Shown here piece by piece: positions 31,252 to 40,995 of a DNA stretch of 64,000 nt. Both the position numbers and the translations under genes were made by a program. Numbering within the stretch: position 1 is the first letter of the stretch; every line of letters begins with the position of its first letter. The notes under the pieces are model-generated. The model saw nothing but the letters and a program-made list of their open reading frames with translations, was not told where the DNA came from and searched no databases. The DNA is from Nesterenkonia pannonica (lineage in GTDB: Bacteria; Actinomycetota; Actinomycetes; Actinomycetales; Micrococcaceae): the NCBI RefSeq assembly GCF_019575955.1, contig NZ_CP080575.1, positions 868,001 through 932,000 of the forward strand, given 5' to 3'.

Positions 31252-33284
31252 TCAGCGCAGGAACGCGGCAGCGACGCAAGCATCTACGGGAACATGCAGC
31301 CCGGTGGTGTGCGACAAGTTGTGGCTCAGGAGCGCAAAGGCGGCGTTTGCCACATTCTCCGGCAGGACCTCACGTTTGAGGATGGTGCGCTGGGCGTAGA
31401 ACTTGCCCAGATCCTCCTCCGGGATGCCGTAGGTCTTGGCACGGTTGGCGCCCCACCCCGAAGCGAAGATCCCAGAGCCTTGAACCACACCGTCCGGATT
31501 GATTCCGTTGACCCGGATCTGATGCTCGCCCAGCTCAGCAGCCAAGAGGCGCACCTGGTGCGCTTGGTCGGCCTTCGTAGCGGAATAGGCAATATTGTTC
31601 GGTCCGGCGAACACGCTGTTCTTGGACGAGATGTAGATGATGTCGCCGCCCAAGTTCTGTTCGATGAGTGCCGCTGCGGCTGCTTTGGAGACGAGGAAGG
31701 AACCTTTGGCCATCACATTGTGCTGCAGGTCCCAGTCCTTCTCCGACGTTTCCAAGAGGGACTTGGACAGGGAGAGTCCGGCATTGTTGATGACGATGTC
31801 CAGCCCACCGAAGGCGAGCAAGGTCTCATCGACCGCCTTCTCCACGGCGCTCTCATCGGAGACGTCCACGACAACACCGACGGCCTGGTCCGGCCCGCCG
31901 ATCTCCGCCGCAGCCTCCTGCGCCTTGTCGAGATTCAGATCAGCGACAGCGACGACGGCACCCTCGGCCACCAGACGCTCGGCGATGGCCTTGCCGATTC
32001 CCGACGCTGCCCCGGTCACCAGAGCGATGCGAGTGGCCAGCTCTTTGGGCTTGGGCATGCGCTGCAGCTTGGCCTCCTCCAGCGCCCAATACTCGATGCG
32101 GAACTTCTCATGTTCATCGATGGGGGAATAGGACGAGAGGCCTTCCGCTCCGCGCATCACATTGATGGCATTGATGTAGAACTCGCTTACGACTCGGGCA
32201 GTCTGCTTGTCCTTGCCGAAGCTGAACATTCCGACCCGGGGACCAGCACAATGGCTGGGTCAGCGCCGCGCATAGCGGAGACTCCGCAGTGGCGTGGCGC
32301 GCGTAATAGCCCTCGTACTCCTCTCGGTACGTCAGGTGAAGTTCCCGCAGTCGGTTCTTCACATCCTCCACGGATGCGTCTGCTAAGCAGGTCCAGGACC
32401 AGCGGTTTGACCTTCGTTCTCAGGAAGTGATCTGGACAGCTGGTGCCCAGAGCGGCCAAGCGCGGGTGTTCGTTGTGGGCAAGGAATTCGAGGACTGCCG
32501 CGTCCTCGGTGAAGTGCCCGACCTGGGGCTTATCCGTGCTGGCGATCGCCCGGATCGTGGGAATGAGCGCGGCTGCCTTTGCGCGCCGCTCCTGCTCCGG
32601 CAGCGGAGCATAGCCGGAGAGTGACGGTCCGAAGGGTTCAGCCACAGAGTGCTCGTCGATGTACGCGGCAGCAGTGTCGATGATCCATAGCGAGTTCCTC
32701 TCAGACTCTTCGGAACTCTCTCCCCATGCGGTGATGCCGTGTCCGCCCAGAATGCACCCCACCGCCTGGGGTTTCGGCTCTTGACCTCGGCAATGTCGAG
32801 ACCGAGTTGGAAGCCGGGGCGGCGCCACGGCACCCAGACGACTTTGTCTCCGAAGATTTTCTGCGTCAGTTCGGGACCATCCGCCGCGCAGGCGATGGCG
32901 ATGCCGGAGTCAGGGTGGAGGTGGTCGACGTGTGGAGCATCGACCAGGCCGTGCATGGCGGTGTCGATGCTCGGCGCAGCGCCGCCCTTTCCGTGCAAGC
33001 AGTAGTCGAAGGCGGCGACCATCTCGTCTTCGCGATCCTCGCCGGGATAGGTATCCACCATCGAGCGCACGCGGTCCAGCCTCAGCGCAGCGAGGCCCTC
33101 CTCCTTCAGGGTGCCCAGATCACCTCCGGAGCCCTTGACCCAGAGCAGCTCAACGTCGCCGCCCGTCGCCGGGTCCCGGTCCACTCCTTTGGCGGAGGTG
33201 TTCCCGCGCGTAGTTGGTGTTCTTGGGGTCCGCGCCCAGTCGGTTTGAGCGTCCGATGAGTGCTTTCACAGTTTCGGTAGTCAT
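31252..33284 (-). CDS. rhaD: Bifunctional rhamnulose-1-phosphate aldolase / L-lactaldehyde dehydrogenase
   Basis: Fused RhaE-RhaW type enzyme of about 677 residues. The N-terminal class II aldolase/adducin domain (about 1-400) cleaves rhamnulose-1-P to DHAP and L-lactaldehyde: NYAGGNTSAKGVD, LLWVKGSGGDLGTL and HVDHLHPDSGIAIACA carry the zinc His residues. The C-terminal short-chain dehydrogenase (about 420-677) has ALVTGAASGIGKAIAERL, INNAGLS and YSATKADQAHQ, and should oxidise lactaldehyde to L-lactate. GCCGGC scars at plus 32392-32398 (DLPADASVED) and 33206-33209 (NYAGGNTS) plus run losses near 32745 and 32235 split it. ATG 33284 follows AGGAAGGGATCT. Confidence 0.92.
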
Positions 33285-33295
33285 AGATCCCTTCC

Positions 33296-34450
33296 TCACC
33301 AGGACATTTGGCTTCCGCCGACTCGGTCGGCCTCGATCTTTGGGTATCCGGATTCTGCGTAGGCCGCCATCGGGTCACCGGGCAGCCCGCGGGATTCACG
33401 CCAGCTCGCAAGGTCCGGCCTGACATCGGTGTAGAAGGCGTCCATAAACACCTGGTGGGCACCGAGCACATCACCGGCGGTCTGCGCTTCAGCAAGCGCT
33501 TCACGGTCCACCAGCAGCGCCCGCGCGGTCATCTCCTGAACGTTGAGCACACTGCGGATTTGGCCGGGAATCTTCTTCTCGATGTTGTGGCACTGGTCCA
33601 GCATGAACGCGACACCAGAGTCCGGTTCGTAGCCTCCTCCGCGAATGACCTCGAAGAGGATCCGGAACAGCTGGAACGGATCGGCTGAACCGACGATGAG
33701 ATCGTCGTCGGCGTAGTTGCGCGAATTGAAGTCGAATGAGCCCAGTTTGCTTCCCTCAGCAGTTGAGCGACGATGAACTCCACATTTGTGGTGGGCGCAT
33801 GGTGGCCCGTGTCGAGGCAGACCAGGGCCTGATCCCCAATGCCTGAACCTGGACCAGAGCAGTTCCCCAGTCAGGTACGTCGGTGTGGTAGAACGCAGGC
33901 TCAAAGATCTTGTACTCCAGCACAAGCCGTTGGTCCGCGCTGAGCTGGGCGTAGATCTTTTCAGAGAGTCCGCCAGCCGGTCCTGCCGGTTGCGGATATC
34001 AGCCTGTCCTGGATAGTTGGAGCCGTCAGCGAGCCAGATCTTGAGGTCGCTGGACCCGGTGTCACCCATGATCTCGAGGCACTGAAGGTGGTGGTCGATT
34101 GCTTTCTGGCGGATCACCGGGTCATGGTGAGTCAGCCCGCCGAACTTGTAGTCCTCGTCCTGGAAGGTATTGGAGTTGATAGTGCCGATGTCGATGCCCT
34201 GGTCTGCGGCGTACCGGGTGAGGGCGCCGAAGTCGTCCACCATGTCCCAAGGGATGTGCAGGGCCACTTTTGGAGCCAGGCCGGTGAACCGGTGGACTGT
34301 CGCGGCGTCGGCGATCTTCTCCTCCACATTGCGTGGGGTTCCGGGCGAGCCGAACACTTTGAACCGGGTGCCGGAATTTCCATACGCCCAGGACGGCACC
34401 TCGATAGCCTGATGCGCCAGCTGCAGGGCGATCTCTTCGAAAGTTGGCAT
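33296..34450 (-). CDS. rhaI: L-rhamnose isomerase (RhaI type)
   Basis: Converts L-rhamnose to L-rhamnulose. A TIM-barrel enzyme of the RhaI/Pseudomonas stutzeri group: ELALQLAHQAIEVPSWAYGNSGTRF (conserved start region, read in segments), KVALHIPWDMVDD, the metal-site helix LKIWLADGSNYPGQADIR, VCLDTGHHAPTTNVEFIVAQLL, FDFNSRNYADDDLIVGSADPFQLF and MLDQCHNIEKKIPGQI. About 388 residues. G losses near 33962, 33838 and 33745 shift the frame. The stop lies 11 bases before the rhaD start. RhaM is directly upstream. Confidence 0.92.
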   Translation of the reverse strand: MPTFEEIALQLAHQAIEVPSWAYGNSGTRFKVFGSPGTPRNVEEKIADAATVHRFTGLAPKVALHIPWDMVDDFGALTRYAADQGIDIGTINSNTFQDEDYKFGGLTHHDPVIRQKAIDHHLQCLEIMGDTGSSDLKIWLADGSNYPGQADIRNRQDRLADSLKRSTPSSARTNGLCWSTRSLSLRSTTPTYLTGELLWSRFRHWGSGPGLPRHGPPCAHHKCGVHRRSTAEGSKLGSFDFNSRNYADDDLIVGSADPFQLFRILFEVIRGGGYEPDSGVAFMLDQCHNIEKKIPGQIRSVLNVQEMTARALLVDREALAEAQTAGDVLGAHQVFMDAFYTDVRPDLASWRESRGLPGDPMAAYAESGYPKIEADRVGGSQMSW

Positions 34451-34456
34451 GTCTCC

Positions 34457-34804
34457 TCAATTTCCTTCATACGTGGCAAGTTGATCTTCGAGGTGGAAAA
34501 CTTCTTCCAGCTCGATAAAACCTGTGTCGGGGCGGGCTCCCTCGAGGTCCACGAAGAACTCCGCCATCTCCGCCTGCCACCGAGCGTTGACATCTTCGCG
34601 ATCCATGGCGGCCTGAGCAGCGTCCAATGAGGCTGTCTCCATGTATCCGATGAGCAGTCCGTCCTGACGCAGGAACAGCGCGTAGTTGTTCCACCCTGAG
34701 CGTTTGAGCGCCCTGAGCATGTCCGGCCATACCTTCCGATGCCGCTCCTTGTACTCCTCCAGCCGGTCGGGGTTGACCTGCAGTTGGAAACACACTCGTC
34801 GCAT
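34457..34804 (-). CDS. rhaM: L-rhamnose mutarotase
   Basis: Interconverts alpha and beta anomers of L-rhamnose. A 115-residue ferredoxin-like protein: MRRVCFQLQVNPDRLEEYKE, HRKVWPDMLRALKRSGWNNY, LIGYMETASLDAAQAAM and NARWQAEMAEFF carry the conserved His, Tyr and Trp positions of RhaM. The start is taken at ATG 34804; an in-frame ATG four codons upstream also exists. Intact frame. It ends six bases before rhaI. Confidence 0.93.
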   Translation of the reverse strand: MRRVCFQLQVNPDRLEEYKERHRKVWPDMLRALKRSGWNNYALFLRQDGLLIGYMETASLDAAQAAMDREDVNARWQAEMAEFFVDLEGARPDTGFIELEEVFHLEDQLATYEGN

Positions 34805-34890
34805 ACGTGTCCTCATACTCCTCGGGGATCCCTCCAGGCTGAGCGCCCGACCACGGGCGTGCCGGCCGGGCGCTCAGTCGCGACGTCGAC

Positions 34891-35929
34891 TCAGAAATCG
34901 AAGTCGTCGATGTTGTCGGCGTCGTAGACGAACGGATCTCCCAATACGATCTCGCCGTCTTCGCCCACGGTGTACTCGCCGAGGTCGCCTGCGTCAAAGG
35001 TGTCGCCCTCTTCGCCGGTGATCTCACCTGTTGCTACAGCGTGAGCTGCCCAACCCGCGAGGTAGCCGAGCTCCTCTGGGTTCCACAGCGCGAACGCTTC
35101 TACAGTGCCATCCTCCACATACTCACGCATCTGGTTGGGTGTTCCGAGTCCCGTCACGAGCACCTCTCCGGCATAGTCAGAATCAGAGATGTAGCGTGCT
35201 GCCGCAGCGATCCCGACGGTAGTCGGGGACACGATGGCATCGAGGTCAGAGTGCGTTTGGAGCAGCGCAGCGGTCTGGTCGAATGAGCGCTGATCGTCGT
35301 CGTCACCGTAGGCGATCTCGACCAGTTCGATGTCCGGGTGGTTCGACTCGAGCTCATCTTCCATGAGCTCGATCCACTGGTTCTGGTTGGTGGCATTCGC
35401 CGAAGCGGAGAGAATCGCGATCTGCCCTTCGCCGCCGATCTGCTCGGCCACCAAATCCACCTGCGCCTGAGCAATGCCCTCTGCATCAGCCTGGTTCACG
35501 AACACGTCGCGGCACTCTGAGTCGGTATCGGAGTCAAAGGTCACGATTGCGGCTCCGGCTTCACTTGCCTCATTGAGCGCGTCACACGGTGCGGAGGGTC
35601 GCTGCCGGAGATGACGATGGCGTCCTCACCCTGCTGAGCGGCGGTGTTGATGTACTGAACCTGACCGTCAGGCGTGTCTTCCTGGGGGCCTACCTCAGAG
35701 AACTCTCCGCCGAACTCGGTTACAGCGTTTTCACCGCCGGTGTTCGAGGTTTCGAAGTACGGATTCCCGAGGTTCTTCGGGATGAAGGTGACGCTGAGGT
35801 CTTCGCCGTCAGCATCGCCTCCTCCGTTTGCGTCTCCGTTGTCGTCTCCCCGCACGAGGCGAGGACTAACGCAGCTGTCATTCCAGCCGCGGTCAGGGCT
35901 GACGTGGTGGTAAAGGTGTTCCTCTTCAT
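34891..35929 (-). CDS. rhaS: Rhamnose ABC transporter substrate-binding lipoprotein
   Basis: Periplasmic-binding-protein type sugar receptor (Peripla_BP_4), anchored as a lipoprotein: signal peptide MKRNTFTTTSALTAAGMTAA then LVLASCG with the lipid-modified Cys. The mature start has a Gly/Asp-rich linker (DDNGDANGGGDADGED). The ligand fold shows VTFIPKNLGNPYFETSN and TAAQQGEDAIVISGSDP. C and G losses near 35858 and 35597 shift the frame. The ATG overlaps the rhaP stop by four bases. About 346 residues. Specificity for rhamnose is inferred from the operon. Confidence 0.9.
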
Positions 35930-37005
35930 GATGCTGCCTTTCTCTTCTTGGGACTCCGCCTTTGGAGACCTCCGACAATTTGGGGTGTGATCACTGAGGC
36001 GATCAGCAGGACGCCGATGATGATGTTGATGACGTTGACGGTGACTCCTTCGAGCCGCAGCGCTGAAGAGATGACTCCGATCAGCAGCACGCCCGCCAGA
36101 ACGCCGTGGAGTGCGCCGCGGCCGCCGAAGATGAGGACGCCGCCCAGAAGAACGGCTGCGATAACTTCCAGCTCCAAGCCCATGGCGTTGTCACCGCGTG
36201 AATTGCCATAGCGCAGGGTGTAGTAGATCCCGGCGAAGGCGGATACTGCTCCAGAGAGCACGAAGGTGATCATCTGGCTGCGGGCCACGTTGACGCCGCT
36301 GAAGCGAGCGGTGACATCGTTGTGGCCGATGTCGTAGAGGCCCCGTCCGAACGGCGTGAAGTGCAGAAGGACCACAAAGATTGCGATCAGCCCGACCACC
36401 GGAACGACCACCAGGGGCACGCGGGTGTCACCTATTGATGCCCCGGCCAAGGACGTCCAGTCGGGATCGAAGTCGGTCAGCGCCGTCGTGCCCAGCAGAC
36501 CCACGGCGAGTCCACGGAAAAGTGCCAGGGTGCCGATCGTGACGGCGAGTGAGGGGAGTTTGACATAGGCCACAAAGAAGCCGTTGAACGCTCCGCAGGC
36601 CACGCCGACCAGGATTGCCAGCATGCCCGCCATAGGCAGGGACAGACCCCACTGGACGTGGGCGATTCCGACCACAACCGAGGAGAGTCCCATAGTGCTT
36701 GCCACCGAAAGGTCGATCTGGCCGGTGACGATGATCAGCGTCATCGGCAGGGCGATCATCATCAGCGGCGCGATGTCCAGCAGCAGATAGCGGACTGTGA
36801 GCGGCCCGGAGAAGCCGTCCACCGAGATGTTCGCCCAGATCCACACCATTGCGAGCAGTGCGATGATCAGAAACTCGGTGGTGATGAAGGTGCGGAAGAA
36901 CCAGGGGCGGTGGTACTGCTTGTAGGTGCGCGGGGCGTCCTCGCCCAGGCTCACCTTCTCCGCTGCGGAGGAATCGGCCCCAGCTCGAGTGGTGGTGCTG
37001 TTCAT
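35926..37005 (-). CDS. rhaP: Rhamnose ABC transporter permease
   Basis: Intact 359-residue inner-membrane permease of the RbsC/AraH family (BPD_transp_2) with 8-10 hydrophobic helices. The signature TGQIDLSVASTMGLSSVVVG and VAYVKLPSLAVTIGTLALFRG match ribose-type permeases, and GGVLIFGGRGALHGVLAGV is the EAA-like loop region. A hydrophilic N-terminal tail of 35 residues precedes TM1. Start and stop overlap rhaQ and rhaS by ATGA, indicating translational coupling. Confidence 0.93.
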   Translation of the reverse strand: MNSTTTRAGADSSAAEKVSLGEDAPRTYKQYHRPWFFRTFITTEFLIIALLAMVWIWANISVDGFSGPLTVRYLLLDIAPLMMIALPMTLIIVTGQIDLSVASTMGLSSVVVGIAHVQWGLSLPMAGMLAILVGVACGAFNGFFVAYVKLPSLAVTIGTLALFRGLAVGLLGTTALTDFDPDWTSLAGASIGDTRVPLVVVPVVGLIAIFVVLLHFTPFGRGLYDIGHNDVTARFSGVNVARSQMITFVLSGAVSAFAGIYYTLRYGNSRGDNAMGLELEVIAAVLLGGVLIFGGRGALHGVLAGVLLIGVISSALRLEGVTVNVINIIIGVLLIASVITPQIVGGLQRRSPKKRKAAS

Positions 37006-38036
37006 GTCTCATCCCTTGCTTCCTGGAGCTTGCGCGTCTGACGTACGGCCAAGTAGCGGTCCAAGACGATCGCGCCAATGATGAGTGCGCCTACGACAGC
37101 CCGCTGCCAGAAGTCCGGCACGCCCATGATGGGCAGTGTGCGGTTGATGGTCATCAGGAGGATGGCTCCCAGTGCGGCGCCCCAGACCGTGCCTGAGCCG
37201 CCGAATATGGCGACGCCACCGATAACGGCCGCGCCGATGGCGTTGAGCTCCCAGGTCATACCGGCCCCGGCGCTGACGGTGCCATAACGGGCCGCGTACA
37301 TCACACCCGCCAAGCCTGCAAGAGCCCCACCGATCACGAATGCCACAATGATCCGTCTGATAGTAAGCAGCCCATATAGCGTTGCAGCCTCCGGGTTGGA
37401 GCCGATCGCGTACATTTCCCGACCGCTGCGCGTGGAACTCAACCAATAGCCCGCGGCGATGAGCACCAGCACGGCCGCGATGGTCAGCAGCGGGATCGTG
37501 GCGATCTGCATGGTCCCCAGACTGAGGAATTCGCGGGGCATGTCTGAGGCGTTGATGCGGTCATTGCCTGCCCAGGTGAGGACTATGCCGCGGTAGATGT
37601 ACATGGTCCCCAGCGTCACGACCAGCGCCGGGACTTTGCCGAAGGCGACGAGGAGGCCGTTGATCAGACCGAGACCCGCACCCACCGCGACGCCGATGAG
37701 AATAACCCCGATGATCGGTATGCCGGGGAAGTCGATGAAAAGCCTACCGGTCATGTATGCAGTGATCGCAAGCGTGGAGCCCACCGACAGATCGACGTTG
37801 CGCGTGACGATGACGATCGCTGAGCCGATGGCAAGAACCATCAGGATGGAGGGAGTGAGCAGCAGGTCTCGCCAACCTTGGGAGCTGAAGAGGAAATTCT
37901 GGTTCAGGCTCGTGGCGGCCGCTATGACAGCGAAGATCACCAGAACAATGGCCATCTCGCGGGAGGTCACCACGTTCTTGACGAACCGTTGGGTGTTCCC
38001 CCTCTGCTTGGGTTTCGACGGCGCTGCTGTGCTCAT
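37002..38036 (-). CDS. rhaQ: Rhamnose ABC transporter permease
   Basis: Second RbsC-type permease, 344 residues, intact. VTRNVDLSVGSTLAITAYMT and VAFGKVPALVVTLGTMYIYRG are the paralogous signatures of those in RhaP, and GGVAIFGGSGTVWGAALGAI is the coupling loop region. The two permeases form the heterodimeric channel. It begins inside the rhaT stop (ATGA) and ends in the rhaP start. Confidence 0.93.
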   Translation of the reverse strand: MSTAAPSKPKQRGNTQRFVKNVVTSREMAIVLVIFAVIAAATSLNQNFLFSSQGWRDLLLTPSILMVLAIGSAIVIVTRNVDLSVGSTLAITAYMTGRLFIDFPGIPIIGVILIGVAVGAGLGLINGLLVAFGKVPALVVTLGTMYIYRGIVLTWAGNDRINASDMPREFLSLGTMQIATIPLLTIAAVLVLIAAGYWLSSTRSGREMYAIGSNPEAATLYGLLTIRRIIVAFVIGGALAGLAGVMYAARYGTVSAGAGMTWELNAIGAAVIGGVAIFGGSGTVWGAALGAILLMTINRTLPIMGVPDFWQRAVVGALIIGAIVLDRYLAVRQTRKLQEARDET

Positions 38037-39606
38037 CTCCCTGCACCTCCCCAGCGGTCACCAGGTCGTCGGTCTGGCTTTTCCCAGACCTTTCGACTGC
38101 TTCCTCGCGGCGGGCTGTGGCGGCGTGCATCACTTTCTCCGGCGTAGCATCTTCCCGGTCCAGCTCGGCTGTGATGTGGCCTTCGCTGACGACCAGAACG
38201 CGGTCAGCCATGCCCAGCACTTCGGGGAGCTCGGAGGAGATCATTAGAATTGCCATTCCCTCTCCCGCCAATTGGGATAGCAGACGGTGGACTTCGGACT
38301 TTGTGCCAACATCGATGCCTCGGGTGGGTTCGTCGATGATCAGCAGCTTGGGGTCGGTGGCCAGCCATTTGGCGATTACCACCTTCTGTTGGTTGCCGCC
38401 GCTCATGGTGGCGGCGCTCATGGACATCGCCGCCGTCTTGACCTGCAGGCGCCCTGCCCATGATGAGGCTGCGCGGTTTTCTGCGGCCCGGGTGATGATG
38501 CCGAACTTCTGAAGTCGCTTACGAATGGCGGCTCCGATGTTCTCGGCGACTGAGGACTCGACGACCAGTCCCTGTTGACGGCGGTCTTCTGGAATCAGGG
38601 CCATTCCGGCCTCGATCGCTGCGGCCGGTTTGCTCTTGGGAACCCGCTGATTTCCGAGGCTCACCGTTCCGGAGTCATAGGTATCGACTCCGAAGACGGC
38701 GCGCGCTATTTCGCTTCGACCCGCACCGACAAGGCCTGCAAGGCCGACGATCTCGCCGGCACGAACGCTGAAGGAAACGTCATGAAAGGTTCCTTTGGAG
38801 TTAAGCCCTTCAACCTCGAGCACGGTCTGGCCGATCTCTGTCGGAGTCTTGGGGTACAGCTCATTGACTTCGCGGCCCACCATCATGGTGACCAGTTCAG
38901 AGTTGCTGGTCTCGTTCGTCCTCACTGTGCCGATGTAGGAGCCGTCGCGCATGACGGTGATCGTGTCGCTGAGGTCGAAGACCTCATCAAAACGGTGGGA
39001 GATGAACACGATTCCGCGGCCCTCATCCCTGAGGCTGCGAGTGACATTGAAAAGACGCTCTACTTCAACTCCGGACAGCGCTGCGGTGGGTTCGTCCATG
39101 ATGAGCAGATGTGCGTCCAAGGAGATGGCCTTGGCAATTTCGATGATCTGCTGGTCTGCGATCGACAGCCCTTGGGCAGGGCGATGGGGGTCGAGGTCCA
39201 CGCCCAACCGATCGAAGATCTGGAGAGCCTCGGTGACCATGGTCTGCCGGTCGATGCGCTTACCGCCGCTCAGCGGCTGCCGACCCATAAAGATGTTCTC
39301 GGTGACAGACAGGTCGGGAAAGAGTGTGGGCTCCTGGTAGATGACGGCGATGCCAGCATCTTTCGCGTCTGCTGTGGAGGAGAACTCTGCGTCGACTCCT
39401 CGGAACCGGAAGGCGCCTTCGTCACGCTTGTGCAGTCCGGCCACGATTTTGATGAGCGTGGACTTGCCTGCGCCGTTCTCGCCGACCAGGGCGTGCACGG
39501 ACCCGGGCTGCACCGAGAGCGTGCCGTCGGCGAGCGCGACGACGCTGCCGAACGTCTTGCGCACGCCCTCGAGCTCGAGGACTGGCGCATCCGCGTGAGT
39601 GACCAT
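38033..39606 (-). CDS. rhaT: Rhamnose ABC transporter ATP-binding protein
   Basis: Tandem ABC ATPase (RbsA/MglA class) with two nucleotide-binding domains. Walker A is GENGAGKST (about residue 42) in the first. Signatures are LSIADQQIIEIAKAIS and MSGGNQQKVVIAKWLA. Walker B is LLIMDEPTAAL and LLIIDEPTRGID. The second Walker A is the degenerate GLVGAGRSE. About 524 residues. The open frame continues past the real end because one G is lost just before the stop (GGGGAGATGAGC read with GGG). The stop is placed as TGA 38033-38035 overlapping rhaQ. ATG 39606 follows CGGAGGTTTC. First gene of the operon. Confidence 0.92.
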
Positions 39607-39659
39607 GAAACCTCCGGGTGCGAGTGGCGATCTGGGTCCGCACGACGAGCATGGACCCT

Positions 39660-39677
39660 ATGTAAATCGATTCAATT
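39660..39677. promoter_or_regulatory. Candidate LacI-family operator for rha operon
   Basis: ATGTAAATCGATTCAATT contains the symmetric AATCGATT core around a central CG, the typical layout of LacI/GalR operators. It lies just downstream of the rhaT -10 box, where a bound repressor would block RNA polymerase, and next to a LacI-family gene. Confidence 0.55.
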
Positions 39678-39688
39678 CTGTGACTCAG

Positions 39689-39718
39689 ATCATAGGTTGC
39701 CGCTCTTGAGACTGTCAA
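39689..39718 (-). promoter_or_regulatory. Rhamnose operon promoter (-35/-10)
   Basis: On the minus strand TTGACA (39713-39718) is followed after 18 bases by TATGAT (39689-39694), a near-consensus housekeeping sigma promoter pointing into rhaT. The spacing and sequence are unusually good for a high-GC actinobacterium. Confidence 0.75.
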
Positions 39719-39740
39719 CGCCCAAGTATCGTTAGCGCTT

Positions 39741-40776
39741 ATGGCTATGGCTCAGATACGCGATGTGGCGTTGCGGGCAGGGTCTCCCTGCGACGGTCTC
39801 GAATGCGCTCAATCGTCCGCAACGGGTTTCCGCTCGCACGCTGGAGAAGGTCCACGTGGCGATCCAGGAGTTGGGCTACGTTCGTAACGATGCCGCACGT
39901 CAGCTGCGAGCGGGCTTCAATCCTGCGGTCGGCATGATCGTCCTCGACGCGAGGAACCCCTACTTCACGGACGTCGCCGCCGGGGCGGAGCAGCACCTGA
40001 TGCATTTGGGCCGACCCCTGCTGCTGAGCAATTCTTCCCAGCAGAGCGACAGGGAATCCATGTATCTCAATCTGTTTGAGCAGCAGCGCGTGGCTGGAAT
40101 CCTTATTGCCCCTGTGGGCAACGTGCTGCCTCGATTGCGTAAGCTTCAGAAGCATGGCATTCCCGTCGTCGTCATCGATCGAAAGACTGGCGCGGACGAG
40201 CTGTCCTCGGTCTCGGTCGACGACGAGCGCGGTGGGTGGTTGGCAGCGAACCATCTCATCGCGCAGGGCGGGCAGAGAATTGCTGTCATCGGAGGGCCGC
40301 ACGTGCTGCGGCAGGTGCAGCACAGGCTCCGCGGAGCCCAGCAAAGAGCTCGCCAGGACCCAAAGATCACGGTGGAGTACGTTCCTACGGAAGCCATGGA
40401 TGCTTCCTCTGGGCGCACTGCAACTGAAGATCTGCTGAATCGCTCCGCTCGAGAACGCCCCGACGCCATATTTGCTGCCAATGATCTGGTTGCTCTGGGT
40501 GCACTGCAGACCTTGGCTCGTGCGCGGGTTGGCGTTCCGGATGACATGTTGTTGATCGGTTACGACGACATAGAGTTCGCAGCGAACGCTACGATTCCCA
40601 TCACTTCTATTCGTCAGCCTTCGGCGGAGATGGGCCAACATGCGGCCCACCTACTGCAGCTTGCTATCCAGGACCCCAACTCACCAATCCACCACAAGGT
40701 ATTCCAACCCGAACTCGTGGAACGCGAGTCCACGGGGAGACCGAGGCTCCACGCGAATGGTGACAAACCTTGGTGA
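39741..40776 (+). CDS. LacI-family regulator of the rhamnose operon
   Basis: LacI/GalR repressor of about 345 residues, divergent from rhaT. The N-terminal helix-turn-helix reads IRDVALRAG then VSPATVSNALNRPQRVS after restoring one G and one C near 39783, which currently shift the first 15 codons. The effector domain shows VGMIVLDARNPYFTDVAAGAE, DAIFAANDLVALGAL and LLIGYDDIEFA. Probably represses the rha operon and releases it on binding rhamnose or an intermediate; this is inferred from position and the adjacent operator. Alternative ATG two codons downstream. Confidence 0.9.
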
Positions 40777-40995
40777 CGTCACCAGAACGGATGCTGGGAT
40801 ACGTGACGTCTGTGAGGTGCGGCCCCACTGGTGCTGTGCCCTGCGAGGAGGAAACCCGCTGAGGAGTCAGTGCCCCGGCCGGAGTCAGTCTGCGCTGCGA
40901 CCGCAGGTGCAATTGAAAGCCAGAAAACCGCGGCGCGAGCAGTCGACGTGCGCCCCGCTTTGGCCGACCGCCGGATCGTGCGTGTCATCGGGGCG

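Noticed and set aside
39732..39741. TTAGCGCTTA as a confirmed second LacI operator.
   Set aside because: GTTAGC there could be a damaged GCCGGC, so the palindrome may be artificial.
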